Assembly (NCBI GenBank): GCA_041164425.1
Contig: JBEAPO010000109.1
Span: 1-17,605, forward strand
DNA from: F1-20-MAGs119 sp041164425
Lineage (GTDB): Bacteria; Actinomycetota; Acidimicrobiia; Acidimicrobiales; Ilumatobacteraceae
Direction: 5' to 3'
DNA: 17,605 nt
The notes beneath the pieces were generated by a model. That model searched no databases, was not told where the DNA came from, and saw only the letters and a program-made list of their open reading frames with translations. Each line of letters starts with the position of its first letter. Positions within the stretch are counted from its first letter, which is position 1. Below, in pieces: positions 5,910-13,380 of the stretch. A program made the position numbers and the translations under genes.

Positions 5910-6381
5910 CCTCGACCAACTCCCCCGTCGACAAGAACCGTCGGCGCGCTTCGCGATCACGCAAACCGTGCCTCTTCACGATCCACGCGATGCCAACGGC
6001 CCCGAGAACCTCGAGCACGACGTTGAACGCACCGCGTTCCGCGACCGGCAGACGCGCACCGCCGAACGACGTCCCGGTGAAGGGCCACCAGAAAACATCG
6101 GTGTTCGCGAAGGCCCCATCGAACACGAGGTGCATGAACGTTCCGATGGCGAGCGGCAAGAGACGACGGCGCAGCAGCGTGCCTCGGCGCGTCGCGAGCA
6201 TGATCGACGTCATCAGGGCGACACTCGCCGTCACCGTGTGAAGAACACGCGCACCACCGAAGGCAACGTCGACCGCATCGGGTAGGAGCGCCCCAACAAT
6301 CAGCAGCCGGTAGTCGAATCGCGGATCGCGGAACACGTAGCGCACCCCGAGCACCGACGCTGCGACGAACCAAAGAACCAC
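5902..6381 (-). CDS. YdjM-like membrane protein (putative metal-dependent hydrolase family)
   Basis: A predicted 159-residue membrane protein from a GTG start at 6381. Acidic and His residues at membrane edges recur in the arrangement LLPDAVDV (D35, D38), ARVLHTVTAS (H48) and FMHLVFDGAF (H84, D88). This pattern recalls the YdjM/inner-membrane putative metal-dependent hydrolase family, whose biochemical function is poorly known. Hydrophobic segments lie near residues 1-14, 26-40, 50-64, 75-90 and 118-135, and the C-terminal tail is charged. The frame stays open far upstream, but that part overlaps the zinc-ribbon gene and is Arg-rich noise, so the GTG 22 bases after the zinc-ribbon stop is preferred; AGG lies about 10 bases before it. 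It sits between the zinc-ribbon and phosphatase genes and overlaps the latter. The family call is tentative. Confidence 0.72.
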   Translation of the reverse strand: MVLWFVAASVLGVRYVFRDPRFDYRLLIVGALLPDAVDVAFGGARVLHTVTASVALMTSIMLATRRGTLLRRRLLPLAIGTFMHLVFDGAFANTDVFWWPFTGTSFGGARLPVAERGAFNVVLEVLGAVGIAWIVKRHGLRDREARRRFLSTGELVEVG

Positions 6382-6403
6382 GTGGACAAACCTACAGATC
6401 GCC

Positions 6404-7108
6404 CTAGACGACGAGCCACCGCGCGCAGTTGGGACACTCACGCTGCGTCGGTTCCATGCGTCGTACGGACTCGACTTCGGACGTTGACAAATCAATGTGA
6501 CACCCTCCGCACGTGGCACGCACGAGGCGCGCAACAGCGACACCTGCGTGGTCGGCGCGACGACGTTCGTATCGAGCCACCCAGTCGGGGTCGAGACGTG
6601 TCGCGGCCTGTGCACGACGGTCACGAACCGCCGCCAGCGTGATTCGTACGGTCTCGAGTGCCGTTGCGTGCGCATCGTCCGCTTCGTCAACATTTGCCCG
6701 CGCGGTGGCTGCCTCGGCTTCGAGACGAGTGACCGCCGTGTCGAGTTCCTCGCTGCGTTCCAGGGCAAACAGCGACTCGTCCTCGATCGAGGAAATCTTC
6801 GCTTCGATCACTGCCATCTCGTGTTGCAGCGCCTCAGCCTCGCGCGGGGCGATCACGGTCTTCAATTGTGCGGTCAACCGCCCGAGCTGATGTCGCAAGT
6901 CGCCGACAGCGACCTCGTTAGCCTCGATCGTCGCGGAGCAGTTCTGCGATTCGGTTCGGAGGCGAACGATTTCGGCCTCGACGCGTGCCAGCTGCTGCCG
7001 CGCGCCTGCAAGCGTGGCCCCTTCGGGCAGATTCGTCGTGCGGTGTTCGAGCTGTGCAATCTCGGTGTCGGCCGCCTGCAGTTCGAGCAGTTCGTCGAAC
7101 GCATCCAT
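6404..7108 (-). CDS. Coiled-coil C4 zinc-ribbon protein (DUF164/CdsZ-type)
   Basis: A 234-residue cytosolic protein. Residues 5-165 are almost entirely heptad-rich, charged helix (two long antiparallel coiled-coil arms expected), followed by a C-terminal zinc ribbon with C200-GG-C203 and C225-PN-C228. This is the layout of the widespread DUF164/C4-type zinc-ribbon family, which includes CdsZ of Chlamydia and the mycobacterial protein next to a CobC-like phosphatase gene; its molecular role is still poorly defined. Length is normal for the family. The ATG at 7108 has no Shine-Dalgarno, but a TAGTCT box ends 6 bases upstream, so it can be read as a leaderless start. It follows the PBP gene by 30 bases and precedes the YdjM-like gene by 22, forming a minus-strand run that ends with the phosphatase. 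Confidence 0.88.
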   Translation of the reverse strand: MDAFDELLELQAADTEIAQLEHRTTNLPEGATLAGARQQLARVEAEIVRLRTESQNCSATIEANEVAVGDLRHQLGRLTAQLKTVIAPREAEALQHEMAVIEAKISSIEDESLFALERSEELDTAVTRLEAEAATARANVDEADDAHATALETVRITLAAVRDRRAQAATRLDPDWVARYERRRADHAGVAVARLVRATCGGCHIDLSTSEVESVRRMEPTQRECPNCARWLVV

Positions 7109-7120
7109 GTCACGAGACTA
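7109..7120 (-). promoter_or_regulatory. Leaderless -10 box of the zinc-ribbon gene
   Basis: TAGTCT (7120-7115 on the minus strand) lies exactly 6 bases before the ATG at 7108, inside the 30-base gap after the PBP gene. This suggests the zinc-ribbon gene has its own leaderless transcript as well as possible read-through from the PBP gene. Confidence 0.5.
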
Positions 7121-7138
7121 GCGACGGCCGCAAAGCCT

Positions 7139-9430
7139 CTAACCACCCGCGATGGTGGTTTGCACCCAACCCGGTAGTGACTTCGCACAGTTGAACACGA
7201 GCGCATTGTTCGGGTCGACCGACGGCACGGGCGAGAAGGGATTCGTGTTCGATGGCAGGATTGTGGTTCCCGCGTCGACGATGCTCACCACGGGACGCCC
7301 GCCCACCGGCACGGATGTCTCGGTCGCGGCTGTCTCCGGAGCAATCGTGACGATGGTGGTTGGTCCCGAAACGAGTGTCGTCGTGGTTGTCTCGGCTGGC
7401 GAGACGTTTCCGACCACGCGGCGTGGCAAGGTTCCCGACACCACTCGCGCCACACAGTCGACACCCGGCAGGTACAGACGCACGGAGGATCGCGCGATTG
7501 GCGGCGCAGGGTCCCAATCGAGCGCCGGCTCACCGGCCAATGCATCGTCGGTGAACGACTTCCAAATCGCCGCCGGAAAAGTTCCACCCTGGACGCGCGG
7601 CACCTTCTTCGCCACGAACTCGGGCACCCTTACCATCGGCGTGTAGGCCTTCGGGTCACCCACCCACACTGCGGTCGTCAACTGCGGGGTCATCCCAACG
7701 AACCACGCGTTCGTGTTGTCGTCTTGCGTCCCCGTCTTGCCGGCGGCGGGGCGTTCGCCATCGAGCGCGCTGCGCCGCGCGGTGCCCTTCGTCAGCACAC
7801 CCTTCAGGATTCCCATGGCCTTGTCTGCAACGTCTTTCGATAACACGGTCTGGCCGGGATCGTTGTGCTCGTACACGACACCACGCGGGCCCTCGATTCG
7901 GTCCACGAAGTACGGCTGCATGTGAACGCCGCCGTTGGCCAACGTCTGCGCACCACTGGCCATATCGAGCGGACTCATCTCGTTTGCGCCAGTCGCGAAA
8001 CTCGCGTAAGGCTGGATCTTGTACGAGTCCCGAGTGAGGTACATCGATTGCGACATGCGGTACGTCGTGTCGACCACGCGGTTCAGTCCGACGATCTGCG
8101 ACAACCTGCTGTACGCACAGTTGATCGAGTACCACGTCATTTCCTCGACCGACCCAAGGGGCCGGCTCACCCCCTGCTCGATCTCGAACGGTTCGTCTTC
8201 GTTGCCGGGATTCGGCAGCGTGCACGGCAATGTTCCGTCGATGAGGTCGGTCGCCTCGACGCCCGCCTGCAGTGCAGCCGCCAGCACGAAGATCTTGATG
8301 CTTGAGCCTGTTTGCCGCCGGCGCAATGTCATGTTCACTTCTTCGCGCCCGGGCTCGAATCCCGGACCCCCAACCATCGCGCGCACTCCCCCCGATGCGG
8401 TGTCGAGCGAGAGGAGCGCACCCTGGAATCCCGCCTTGTTCGCGGGCAGTTGCGTGCGGACTGCGGTCTCGGCCGAGGATTGCATCTCCGAATCGAGGGT
8501 CGTGTAGATGCGCAGACCTCCACGGAACAAGGCATTGAAGCGTTCGGCGTAGGTTGCGCCGAGAATGTCGGACTTGTTGAGCAGATAATCCTTCACCGCT
8601 TCCGAGAAGTACGTGCGCGTGATCGATCGTTGCGGCACCGACTGCAAAACCTCGGGCAGCGCCCAGGTGATTGCGAGTTCCTCGGTGCGTTCGGTCGTCA
8701 TCAGACCCTCGGCGGCGACACGCCGCAGCGCGACGGCGAACCGCTGGCGCGAGCGCTCCGGATGACGGATCGGGTCGTAGCTCGACGGCGCCTGGATCAT
8801 TCCTGCAAGGAACGTTGCCTGCTCGACGGTGAGTTCGCCGACCTCTGCGCCGAAGTAGATCTCGGCTGCGGCCCGCAGGCCGTAAGCGTTGTTGCCCAGG
8901 AAGACCGTGTTGAGGTATCGCTCGAGAATGTCGCGCTTCGGGACGGTCCGCTCGAGCAGGACCGCGTAGCGAGCCTGCAGCGCTTTGTAGCGGCCGTCGC
9001 GTTCGAGGCCCGCCAGGTACTCGTTCTTCACCACCTGCTGCGTGATCGTCGAGGCGCCTTGGCGCGACGAACCCGACTCGAAGTTCGACAATCCCGCTCG
9101 CACGAGGGCACGCAAGTTCACGCCCTTGTGGCCGAAGAAGTTTGCGTCCTCGACCGCGAGCACCGCGGCGACGACGTCCTCGGGCACCTCGTCGAGCATG
9201 ATCGGCTGGCTGTTCTCCACCTGAAATGCACCGATCTGCCGCCCGTTACGGTCGAAGAGAGTCGAGCGTTGTGCGATCCCCGTGAACGATGGCAGCGACA
9301 CGGGTGTCTCGTCGTGGGAATTCATGAGACCCCACACGCGTGGCGCGATTGCCACGCCGATCGCGGTCACAAAGAGACTTCCCGCCACGATGGCTACGAC
9401 CAGCCTGAGGATTCGCACCAACCAACCCAT
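7139..9430 (-). CDS. Bifunctional penicillin-binding protein, PBP1A type
   Basis: A 763-residue class A penicillin-binding protein that polymerises and cross-links peptidoglycan outside the membrane. A membrane anchor spans about residues 7-30. The family-51 glycosyltransferase follows with its catalytic Glu in AVEDANFFGHKG (E94), then GASTITQQVVKN and YLNTVFLGNNAYGLRAAAE. The transpeptidase domain has all three motifs: SSIK with nucleophile S376, SIN in YSINCAYS, and KTG (K565) in AGKTGTQDD. The C-terminal tail of about 100 residues is rich in Thr, Pro and Val (ETTTTT), as in actinobacterial homologues, and is framed by two Cys (about C659 and C748) that could form a disulfide outside the cell. 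I chose the ATG at 9430 because it immediately precedes the membrane anchor; upstream starts would overlap the divergent gene. It heads the minus-strand run with the zinc-ribbon gene. Confidence 0.94.
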   Translation of the reverse strand: MGWLVRILRLVVAIVAGSLFVTAIGVAIAPRVWGLMNSHDETPVSLPSFTGIAQRSTLFDRNGRQIGAFQVENSQPIMLDEVPEDVVAAVLAVEDANFFGHKGVNLRALVRAGLSNFESGSSRQGASTITQQVVKNEYLAGLERDGRYKALQARYAVLLERTVPKRDILERYLNTVFLGNNAYGLRAAAEIYFGAEVGELTVEQATFLAGMIQAPSSYDPIRHPERSRQRFAVALRRVAAEGLMTTERTEELAITWALPEVLQSVPQRSITRTYFSEAVKDYLLNKSDILGATYAERFNALFRGGLRIYTTLDSEMQSSAETAVRTQLPANKAGFQGALLSLDTASGGVRAMVGGPGFEPGREEVNMTLRRRQTGSSIKIFVLAAALQAGVEATDLIDGTLPCTLPNPGNEDEPFEIEQGVSRPLGSVEEMTWYSINCAYSRLSQIVGLNRVVDTTYRMSQSMYLTRDSYKIQPYASFATGANEMSPLDMASGAQTLANGGVHMQPYFVDRIEGPRGVVYEHNDPGQTVLSKDVADKAMGILKGVLTKGTARRSALDGERPAAGKTGTQDDNTNAWFVGMTPQLTTAVWVGDPKAYTPMVRVPEFVAKKVPRVQGGTFPAAIWKSFTDDALAGEPALDWDPAPPIARSSVRLYLPGVDCVARVVSGTLPRRVVGNVSPAETTTTTLVSGPTTIVTIAPETAATETSVPVGGRPVVSIVDAGTTILPSNTNPFSPVPSVDPNNALVFNCAKSLPGWVQTTIAGG

Positions 9431-9444
9431 CCGATCCCACGGTA
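9431..9444 (-). promoter_or_regulatory. -10 box of the PBP gene
   Basis: On the minus strand TACCGT (9444-9439) ends 8 bases before the ATG at 9430, consistent with transcription starting at or very near the start codon. It lies in the 45-base gap between divergent genes. Confidence 0.5.
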
Positions 9445-9463
9445 TCCGCGCACCGACAGCGAC

Positions 9464-9475
9464 TACCGTGCAGAC
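9464..9475 (+). promoter_or_regulatory. -10 box of the LLM oxidoreductase gene
   Basis: TACCGT (9464-9469) ends 6 bases before the ATG at 9476, the classic spacing of a leaderless promoter. It is the same hexamer that serves the divergent PBP gene, 20 bases away on the other strand. Confidence 0.5.
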
Positions 9476-10420
9476 ATGTCTTTCCCCCACATTCGACCGT
9501 TTCGCTTCGGCGTCCAGTGCTCACGGGCCGCCAATGCTTCCGAATGGGTGGCGCTCGCCCGCCGCACGGAAGAAAATGGCTTCGACTGCCTGACGATGCC
9601 CGACCACTTCACCGATCAGCTGGCGCCGGTTCCCGCGCTGCAGGCCGCGGCCGACGCAACGACGAAACTTCGCGTTGGCGCACTCGTTTGGGACAACGAC
9701 TACAAGCACCCCATCGTTCTCGCAAAGGAACTTGCCACGATCGACCTGCTCTCCGACGGTCGCCTCGAGATCGGCCTCGGTGCCGGCTGGATGATCAGCG
9801 ACTACGAGCAAGCAGGCATCCCCTACGACACGGCGGGTGTACGCATCGACCGGTTCATCGAGGGAACCGAGATCGTGAAACGGGCGATGAGGGGCGAGAA
9901 GTTCTCGTTCTCCGGCAATCACTACACGATCACCGACTACGTGGGTCTGCCGAAATCGCTACAACAACCCCATCCACCGATTCTCATCGGCGGCGGCGGA
10001 AAGCGCGTGCTGTCGTACGCCGCCCGTAGCGCCGACATCATCGGCATCAACGGCACGATGACTGCGGGCGTCGTCGGACCCGACGCCATCTCCACCATGA
10101 CCGCTGCGGCGGTCGACGAAAAGGTCACCATCGTGCGCGACGCAGCCGCTACGCGACTATCCGACATCGAGATGAACATCCGCGCCTTCTTCGTGAAGGT
10201 CACCGACGATGCCGACGGAACGATCGCGGGCATGGCTCAAATGATCGGTGTCGAACCCGCGATGGTTGCCGAAACGCCGTTCGCACTCATCGGACCGCCC
10301 AGCAAGATCGTCGAAGACCTCATCGCCCGTCGCGAACGTTGGGGCTTTAGCTACGTGATCGTCGGTGCCGAAGACGTCGAAACGTTCGCGCCCGTCGTGG
10401 CGGCCCTGAACGGAAAATGA
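9476..10420 (+). CDS. LLM-class (luciferase-like) F420-dependent oxidoreductase
   Basis: A 314-residue TIM-barrel protein of the luciferase-like monooxygenase superfamily. Actinobacterial members of this type use the deazaflavin F420 (some use FMN) for hydride transfer to mostly unknown substrates. Family features include RFGVQCSRA at the first strand, DCLTMPDHF near residue 40, LRVGALVWDNDYKHPIVLAKE, then LSDGRLEIGLGAGWM with DYEQAGIPYDTAGVRIDRF, and PILIGGGGKRVLSYAARSAD in the second half. These are characteristic of the TIGR03621-like group. The length is typical. The ATG at 9476 is supported by a leaderless promoter 6 bases upstream. Its stop overlaps the DUF2079 gene start (ATGA, 10417-10420), so the two are translated as a coupled pair. 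The cofactor choice and substrate are inference; nothing nearby identifies a pathway. Confidence 0.9.
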   Translation: MSFPHIRPFRFGVQCSRAANASEWVALARRTEENGFDCLTMPDHFTDQLAPVPALQAAADATTKLRVGALVWDNDYKHPIVLAKELATIDLLSDGRLEIGLGAGWMISDYEQAGIPYDTAGVRIDRFIEGTEIVKRAMRGEKFSFSGNHYTITDYVGLPKSLQQPHPPILIGGGGKRVLSYAARSADIIGINGTMTAGVVGPDAISTMTAAAVDEKVTIVRDAAATRLSDIEMNIRAFFVKVTDDADGTIAGMAQMIGVEPAMVAETPFALIGPPSKIVEDLIARRERWGFSYVIVGAEDVETFAPVVAALNGK

Positions 10421-11877
10421 GAACGTTCCGCGCGCTGCCCGCGGCCCTGCTCACGGGCTCGATCATCGCCTGGATCTGGATCGTCGGTCGTCTCGTCGTC
10501 GACAGACACAATTCCTTCGCCACCTTCGACTTCGACCTCGGTATCCACGACCAGTCCCTGTGGCTCTTGTCAAAGGGCCAATGGTTCAACACCGTGTGCG
10601 GACTACCGGTCCTTGGCCACCACGCGATGTTCATGTACTACTTCCTCGTTCCATTGGTTTGGCTCGGCGGCGGCCCGAACCTGTGGAACGTTCTGCAGGT
10701 GGCCGCGCTCGCTCTTGGCGCCGTACCCGTGTATCTCATCGCGCGACAGCGCCTGCGCAACGACGTGCTCGCCTGCATGCTCGGCATCACGTGGCTGTTG
10801 CTCCCCACCGTCTCCTACCTTGCGTGGGAAACGTGGCACCCCGAAACCGTCGCGCTGCCGTTCCTCATGATGGGCTATCACTACGCCACCACACGCCCCG
10901 AGGGTTTCGGCACCGCCGTACGGCACCGCAACATCGTTGCCTTCGCCTGGTTGCTCGCGGCGATGCTCTGGAAAGAGGACATCTCCCTTGCCGTCATGGG
11001 CATCGCGATCCTTCTCATCGCGCGCAAGCGCTGGAAGTTCGGTGTTGCACTCCTCGGATTTTCCACCCTCTACTTCCTCGTAATCGGCGTGTGGATGGTG
11101 CCGACGCTCGCCGGCGAAACAAGCGCCTACGGCATGCTCTACGGCGACCTCGGCAAGACCCCGTTCGACGTGGTCAAGACTTCTCTCTCGGAACCGTCGC
11201 TGTTCTTCGACCGTCTGTCGAACAACAACTTCAAGGGTTACCTCGGCCAGCTCGCGTCGCCCCTGGCTTTCGTGCCGTTCCTCGCGCCGCTCACGATCCT
11301 CATGGGCGTGCCACAGATCTTCATCAACATCCTCACCACGGCCGACTTCACGTGGGCGATGATGTACCACTACCAAGCGGTTCCCGTGGCGGCGATGATG
11401 CTCGGTGCCATCGAAGGTGCCGCATTCCTTGCCCGCCGCGCGAAACCCCTCGGCGCCATTGCGGTGACGGTCACGCTCGTCGCATCGTGCGTGGCCGCGA
11501 ACGCGTGGAGCCTCATGCCCTTCGGCGACAAGTACCGCGCGGGCTACTGGCCCCACGGCGAGCAGGTTGTCGACGGATGGAAGGCCGCGCTCGACCGCGT
11601 GGGACCCGACGACGCAGTCTCGGCCCACTACGCATTCGTTCCCCACGCCAGCCAGCGCCGCATCATCTACACGTTCCCGAACCCCTGGGTCCGCACGAAC
11701 TTCCTGGGTGACCCGTCGCTTCTCGAAAGCCCGTCGAAGATCAAGTGGCTCGTCATCCCCGACAACACGATGGGTGGAGCGGCCGCCGAGGTGCTGCAAC
11801 AGCTGATCTCGACGGGCGAATACGGTGACCCGCAAACCGTCACCGGTATCACCACCTACCGGCGTCTGAAACCCTGA
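10417..11877 (+). CDS. DUF2079 multi-pass membrane protein
   Basis: A 486-residue integral membrane protein with about nine to eleven hydrophobic segments. The first segment (residues 8-27) is followed by the family hallmark FATFDFDLGIHDQSLWLLSKG, with its acidic FDxGIxDQ motif facing the outside, then LGHHAMFMYYFLVPLVWLGGG. This is the DUF2079 pattern; the fold resembles GT-C glycosyltransferases, where an acidic residue in the first outer loop is catalytic, although the reaction of DUF2079 is unknown. The C-terminal portion (from about residue 380) is soluble and contains GPDDAVSAHYAFVPHASQRR. The gene starts inside the stop codon of the LLM oxidoreductase. Its TGA abuts the opposite-strand stop codon of kynA with no base between. 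A role in cell-envelope sugar transfer is inference only. Confidence 0.88.
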   Translation: MRTFRALPAALLTGSIIAWIWIVGRLVVDRHNSFATFDFDLGIHDQSLWLLSKGQWFNTVCGLPVLGHHAMFMYYFLVPLVWLGGGPNLWNVLQVAALALGAVPVYLIARQRLRNDVLACMLGITWLLLPTVSYLAWETWHPETVALPFLMMGYHYATTRPEGFGTAVRHRNIVAFAWLLAAMLWKEDISLAVMGIAILLIARKRWKFGVALLGFSTLYFLVIGVWMVPTLAGETSAYGMLYGDLGKTPFDVVKTSLSEPSLFFDRLSNNNFKGYLGQLASPLAFVPFLAPLTILMGVPQIFINILTTADFTWAMMYHYQAVPVAAMMLGAIEGAAFLARRAKPLGAIAVTVTLVASCVAANAWSLMPFGDKYRAGYWPHGEQVVDGWKAALDRVGPDDAVSAHYAFVPHASQRRIIYTFPNPWVRTNFLGDPSLLESPSKIKWLVIPDNTMGGAAAEVLQQLISTGEYGDPQTVTGITTYRRLKP

Positions 11878-12549
11878 TCAGAACCGACTACGAATCGCCC
11901 AGAGTTCCGGAAAGACCGGCTTGAACAACGTCGACTGCAAGTAGCCGGCGCCGCTCGACCCACCCGTCCCCACCTTGTTGCCGATGGTGCGTTCGACCAT
12001 CTTGAGGTGGCGGTAACGCCACTCCTGCAAACCCTCGTCGATGTCGAGGAGTTCTTCCAGCAACAACGACACGTCAGGACGCGAGCGGTACACCGACAGC
12101 AACGACTCTTCGATGTCGGAGGAAACAAGGCACCCGTGACGGTCGAGTAGAGCAACGACGTCGTTCCAGATTCCGGGACGCGCGAACACCGCCTCGAACT
12201 CACGAAATTGGTACGACTGGAAGCCGCTCGACGAATCCAGCCGGGCGCGAAAGGCATTGAACTCGAGTGGCGTCATCGTCTCGAGAATGTCGACTTGACC
12301 TACGAGCGTTTTCAAAATCGTTCGCACACGACGCAACGTCCCCAGCGACGGATGCAATTCGCCCCCGCGCAACAACGACCGCGCACGCCCGAGTTCGTGG
12401 AGAATCTGCTTGAACCACAGCTCGTAGGTCTGGTGGATGATGATGAAGAGGAGTTCGTCGTGCTCGGGGCCGTCCGATTTCGGTTCCTGCAACGCAAGCA
12501 GTTCGTCAACCTTCAGGTAAGACACGTACGAGAGCGGTTCGCTTGCCAT
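11878..12549 (-). CDS. kynA: Tryptophan 2,3-dioxygenase (short form)
   Basis: A 223-residue heme dioxygenase that opens the tryptophan indole ring to N-formylkynurenine, the first step of the kynurenine pathway. Motifs are unmistakable: LLFIIIHQTYELWFKQILHE with distal His H39, SSGFQSYQFREFE, and EWRYRHLKMVERTIG with proximal heme ligand H181, followed by the substrate-binding loop GTGGSSGAGYL (T195) and FPELW near the end. It is shorter than the roughly 280-300-residue enzymes such as that of Xanthomonas; the missing length is mainly between SGFQS and EWRYRH, with a short N terminus, while the catalytic elements are all kept. The ATG at 12549 has a TACGAT box 9 bases upstream. No kynureninase or formamidase gene lies in the window, so the downstream pathway must be encoded elsewhere. 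The gene is convergent with DUF2079. Confidence 0.93.
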   Translation of the reverse strand: MASEPLSYVSYLKVDELLALQEPKSDGPEHDELLFIIIHQTYELWFKQILHELGRARSLLRGGELHPSLGTLRRVRTILKTLVGQVDILETMTPLEFNAFRARLDSSSGFQSYQFREFEAVFARPGIWNDVVALLDRHGCLVSSDIEESLLSVYRSRPDVSLLLEELLDIDEGLQEWRYRHLKMVERTIGNKVGTGGSSGAGYLQSTLFKPVFPELWAIRSRF

Positions 12550-12564
12550 ACTTGCCCCATCGTA
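12550..12564 (-). promoter_or_regulatory. -10 box of kynA, within the divergent start region
   Basis: On the minus strand TACGAT (12564-12559) is followed by 9 bases and the kynA ATG at 12549. Only 14 bases separate the two divergent start codons, so the kynA box touches the ATG of the sulfotransferase-like gene. No clear box is seen for the latter; CATACT (12547-12552) is a weak candidate. Confidence 0.35.
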
Positions 12565-13376
12565 TGGGTCGGGTCATTCTCCACATCGGCACGCTGAAGA
12601 CCGGCACCACCTCCTTCCAGCGTTGGTTCTCCGACAACGCATCAGCGATCAGCGCAGCGACCGGATGCAAGTGGTTCCGTGGTGCCTTTCCCGACGCCCG
12701 CGAGATCGCGGCTGCCTGCATCGATGACGGCCGCCAAACACCCGCAATGGCTCTCGGTTTCTTTCCCGAACGTGGTTCCCACGAATGGACCGCATGGCGC
12801 ACCGGTGTCATCGAATCGGTGAAAACTCAGGTCACCGCCGCCGAAGCCGCGATCGTCGTTTCGTGCGAGGCACTTTGCCTGTTGCGCACCCCCACCGAGA
12901 TGCATCGCCTCGCCGAACTCTTCGACCCAACGACGACCGAAATCGTGTTGACCCTGCGCTCGCCCACCGGCTTTCTCTCTTCGTGGAAGCAACACCTCGA
13001 ACACGATTTCTTCCGTCGCAGCAGCGACCCGGGTTCGTTCGCCTACGTCGCCGATGACTCGTGGCTCGTCGACTACGACGCGCTGAAGAACGCCTACGCC
13101 GACACGTTCAGGGGCCGATTCACTGTCATCGACTACGACTCATCCCTCGCCCTCGACGGGTCGATCATTCCCGCACTCGTCGCCACCTTCACCGATGTAG
13201 CCCTGGAGAGCCTGCCCGAGTGGCGCACCTACCGCCTGAACCGCAGCGCACGACCACCACGCAAGCCCGTGAAGGGCCTCGCGCGGCCGCGTCACTACAT
13301 TCGCTGGTGGCGTTGGAAAGTGGCGCAAGCGACCCGCAATCGCGTCGCTCGACGTCGCGGTACAAACACGCGCTGA
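12564..13376 (+). CDS. Sulfotransferase-like protein
   Basis: A 270-residue protein with a sulfotransferase-type nucleotide-binding start: VILHIGTLKTGTTSFQRWF at residues 4-22. This loop resembles the 5'-phosphosulfate loop that holds PAPS, with K12 and T15/T16 as likely contacts. Around residue 129 comes LTLRSPTGFLSSWKQHLEH, which matches the second element (Arg132 and Ser140) binding the 3'-phosphate of PAPS. The middle is variable, as usual in this family, and the last 40 residues are strongly basic (RPPRKP, RWWRWK, RRRG). The ATG at 12564 is preferred over an upstream TTG that overlaps the kynA start codon. No transport or polysaccharide genes are adjacent, so the acceptor is unknown. Bacterial relatives sulfate glycans, lipids or small molecules. 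The family call is good; activity is inferred. Confidence 0.82.
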   Translation: MGRVILHIGTLKTGTTSFQRWFSDNASAISAATGCKWFRGAFPDAREIAAACIDDGRQTPAMALGFFPERGSHEWTAWRTGVIESVKTQVTAAEAAIVVSCEALCLLRTPTEMHRLAELFDPTTTEIVLTLRSPTGFLSSWKQHLEHDFFRRSSDPGSFAYVADDSWLVDYDALKNAYADTFRGRFTVIDYDSSLALDGSIIPALVATFTDVALESLPEWRTYRLNRSARPPRKPVKGLARPRHYIRWWRWKVAQATRNRVARRRGTNTR

Positions 13377-13380
13377 CGCG

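Noticed and set aside
8312..9475. Upstream in-frame extension of the LLM oxidoreductase, giving 702 residues
   Set aside because: The extension is antisense to the PBP1A gene and has no homology-like pattern; the conserved barrel starts at the ATG at 9476, just after a promoter-like box.
10603..11835. Long minus-strand reading frame (410 codons) opposite the DUF2079 gene
   Set aside because: It is composed of Arg/Glu/His-rich sequence without family motifs and mirrors the codon bias of the real membrane-protein gene; GC-rich third positions keep the antisense frame open.
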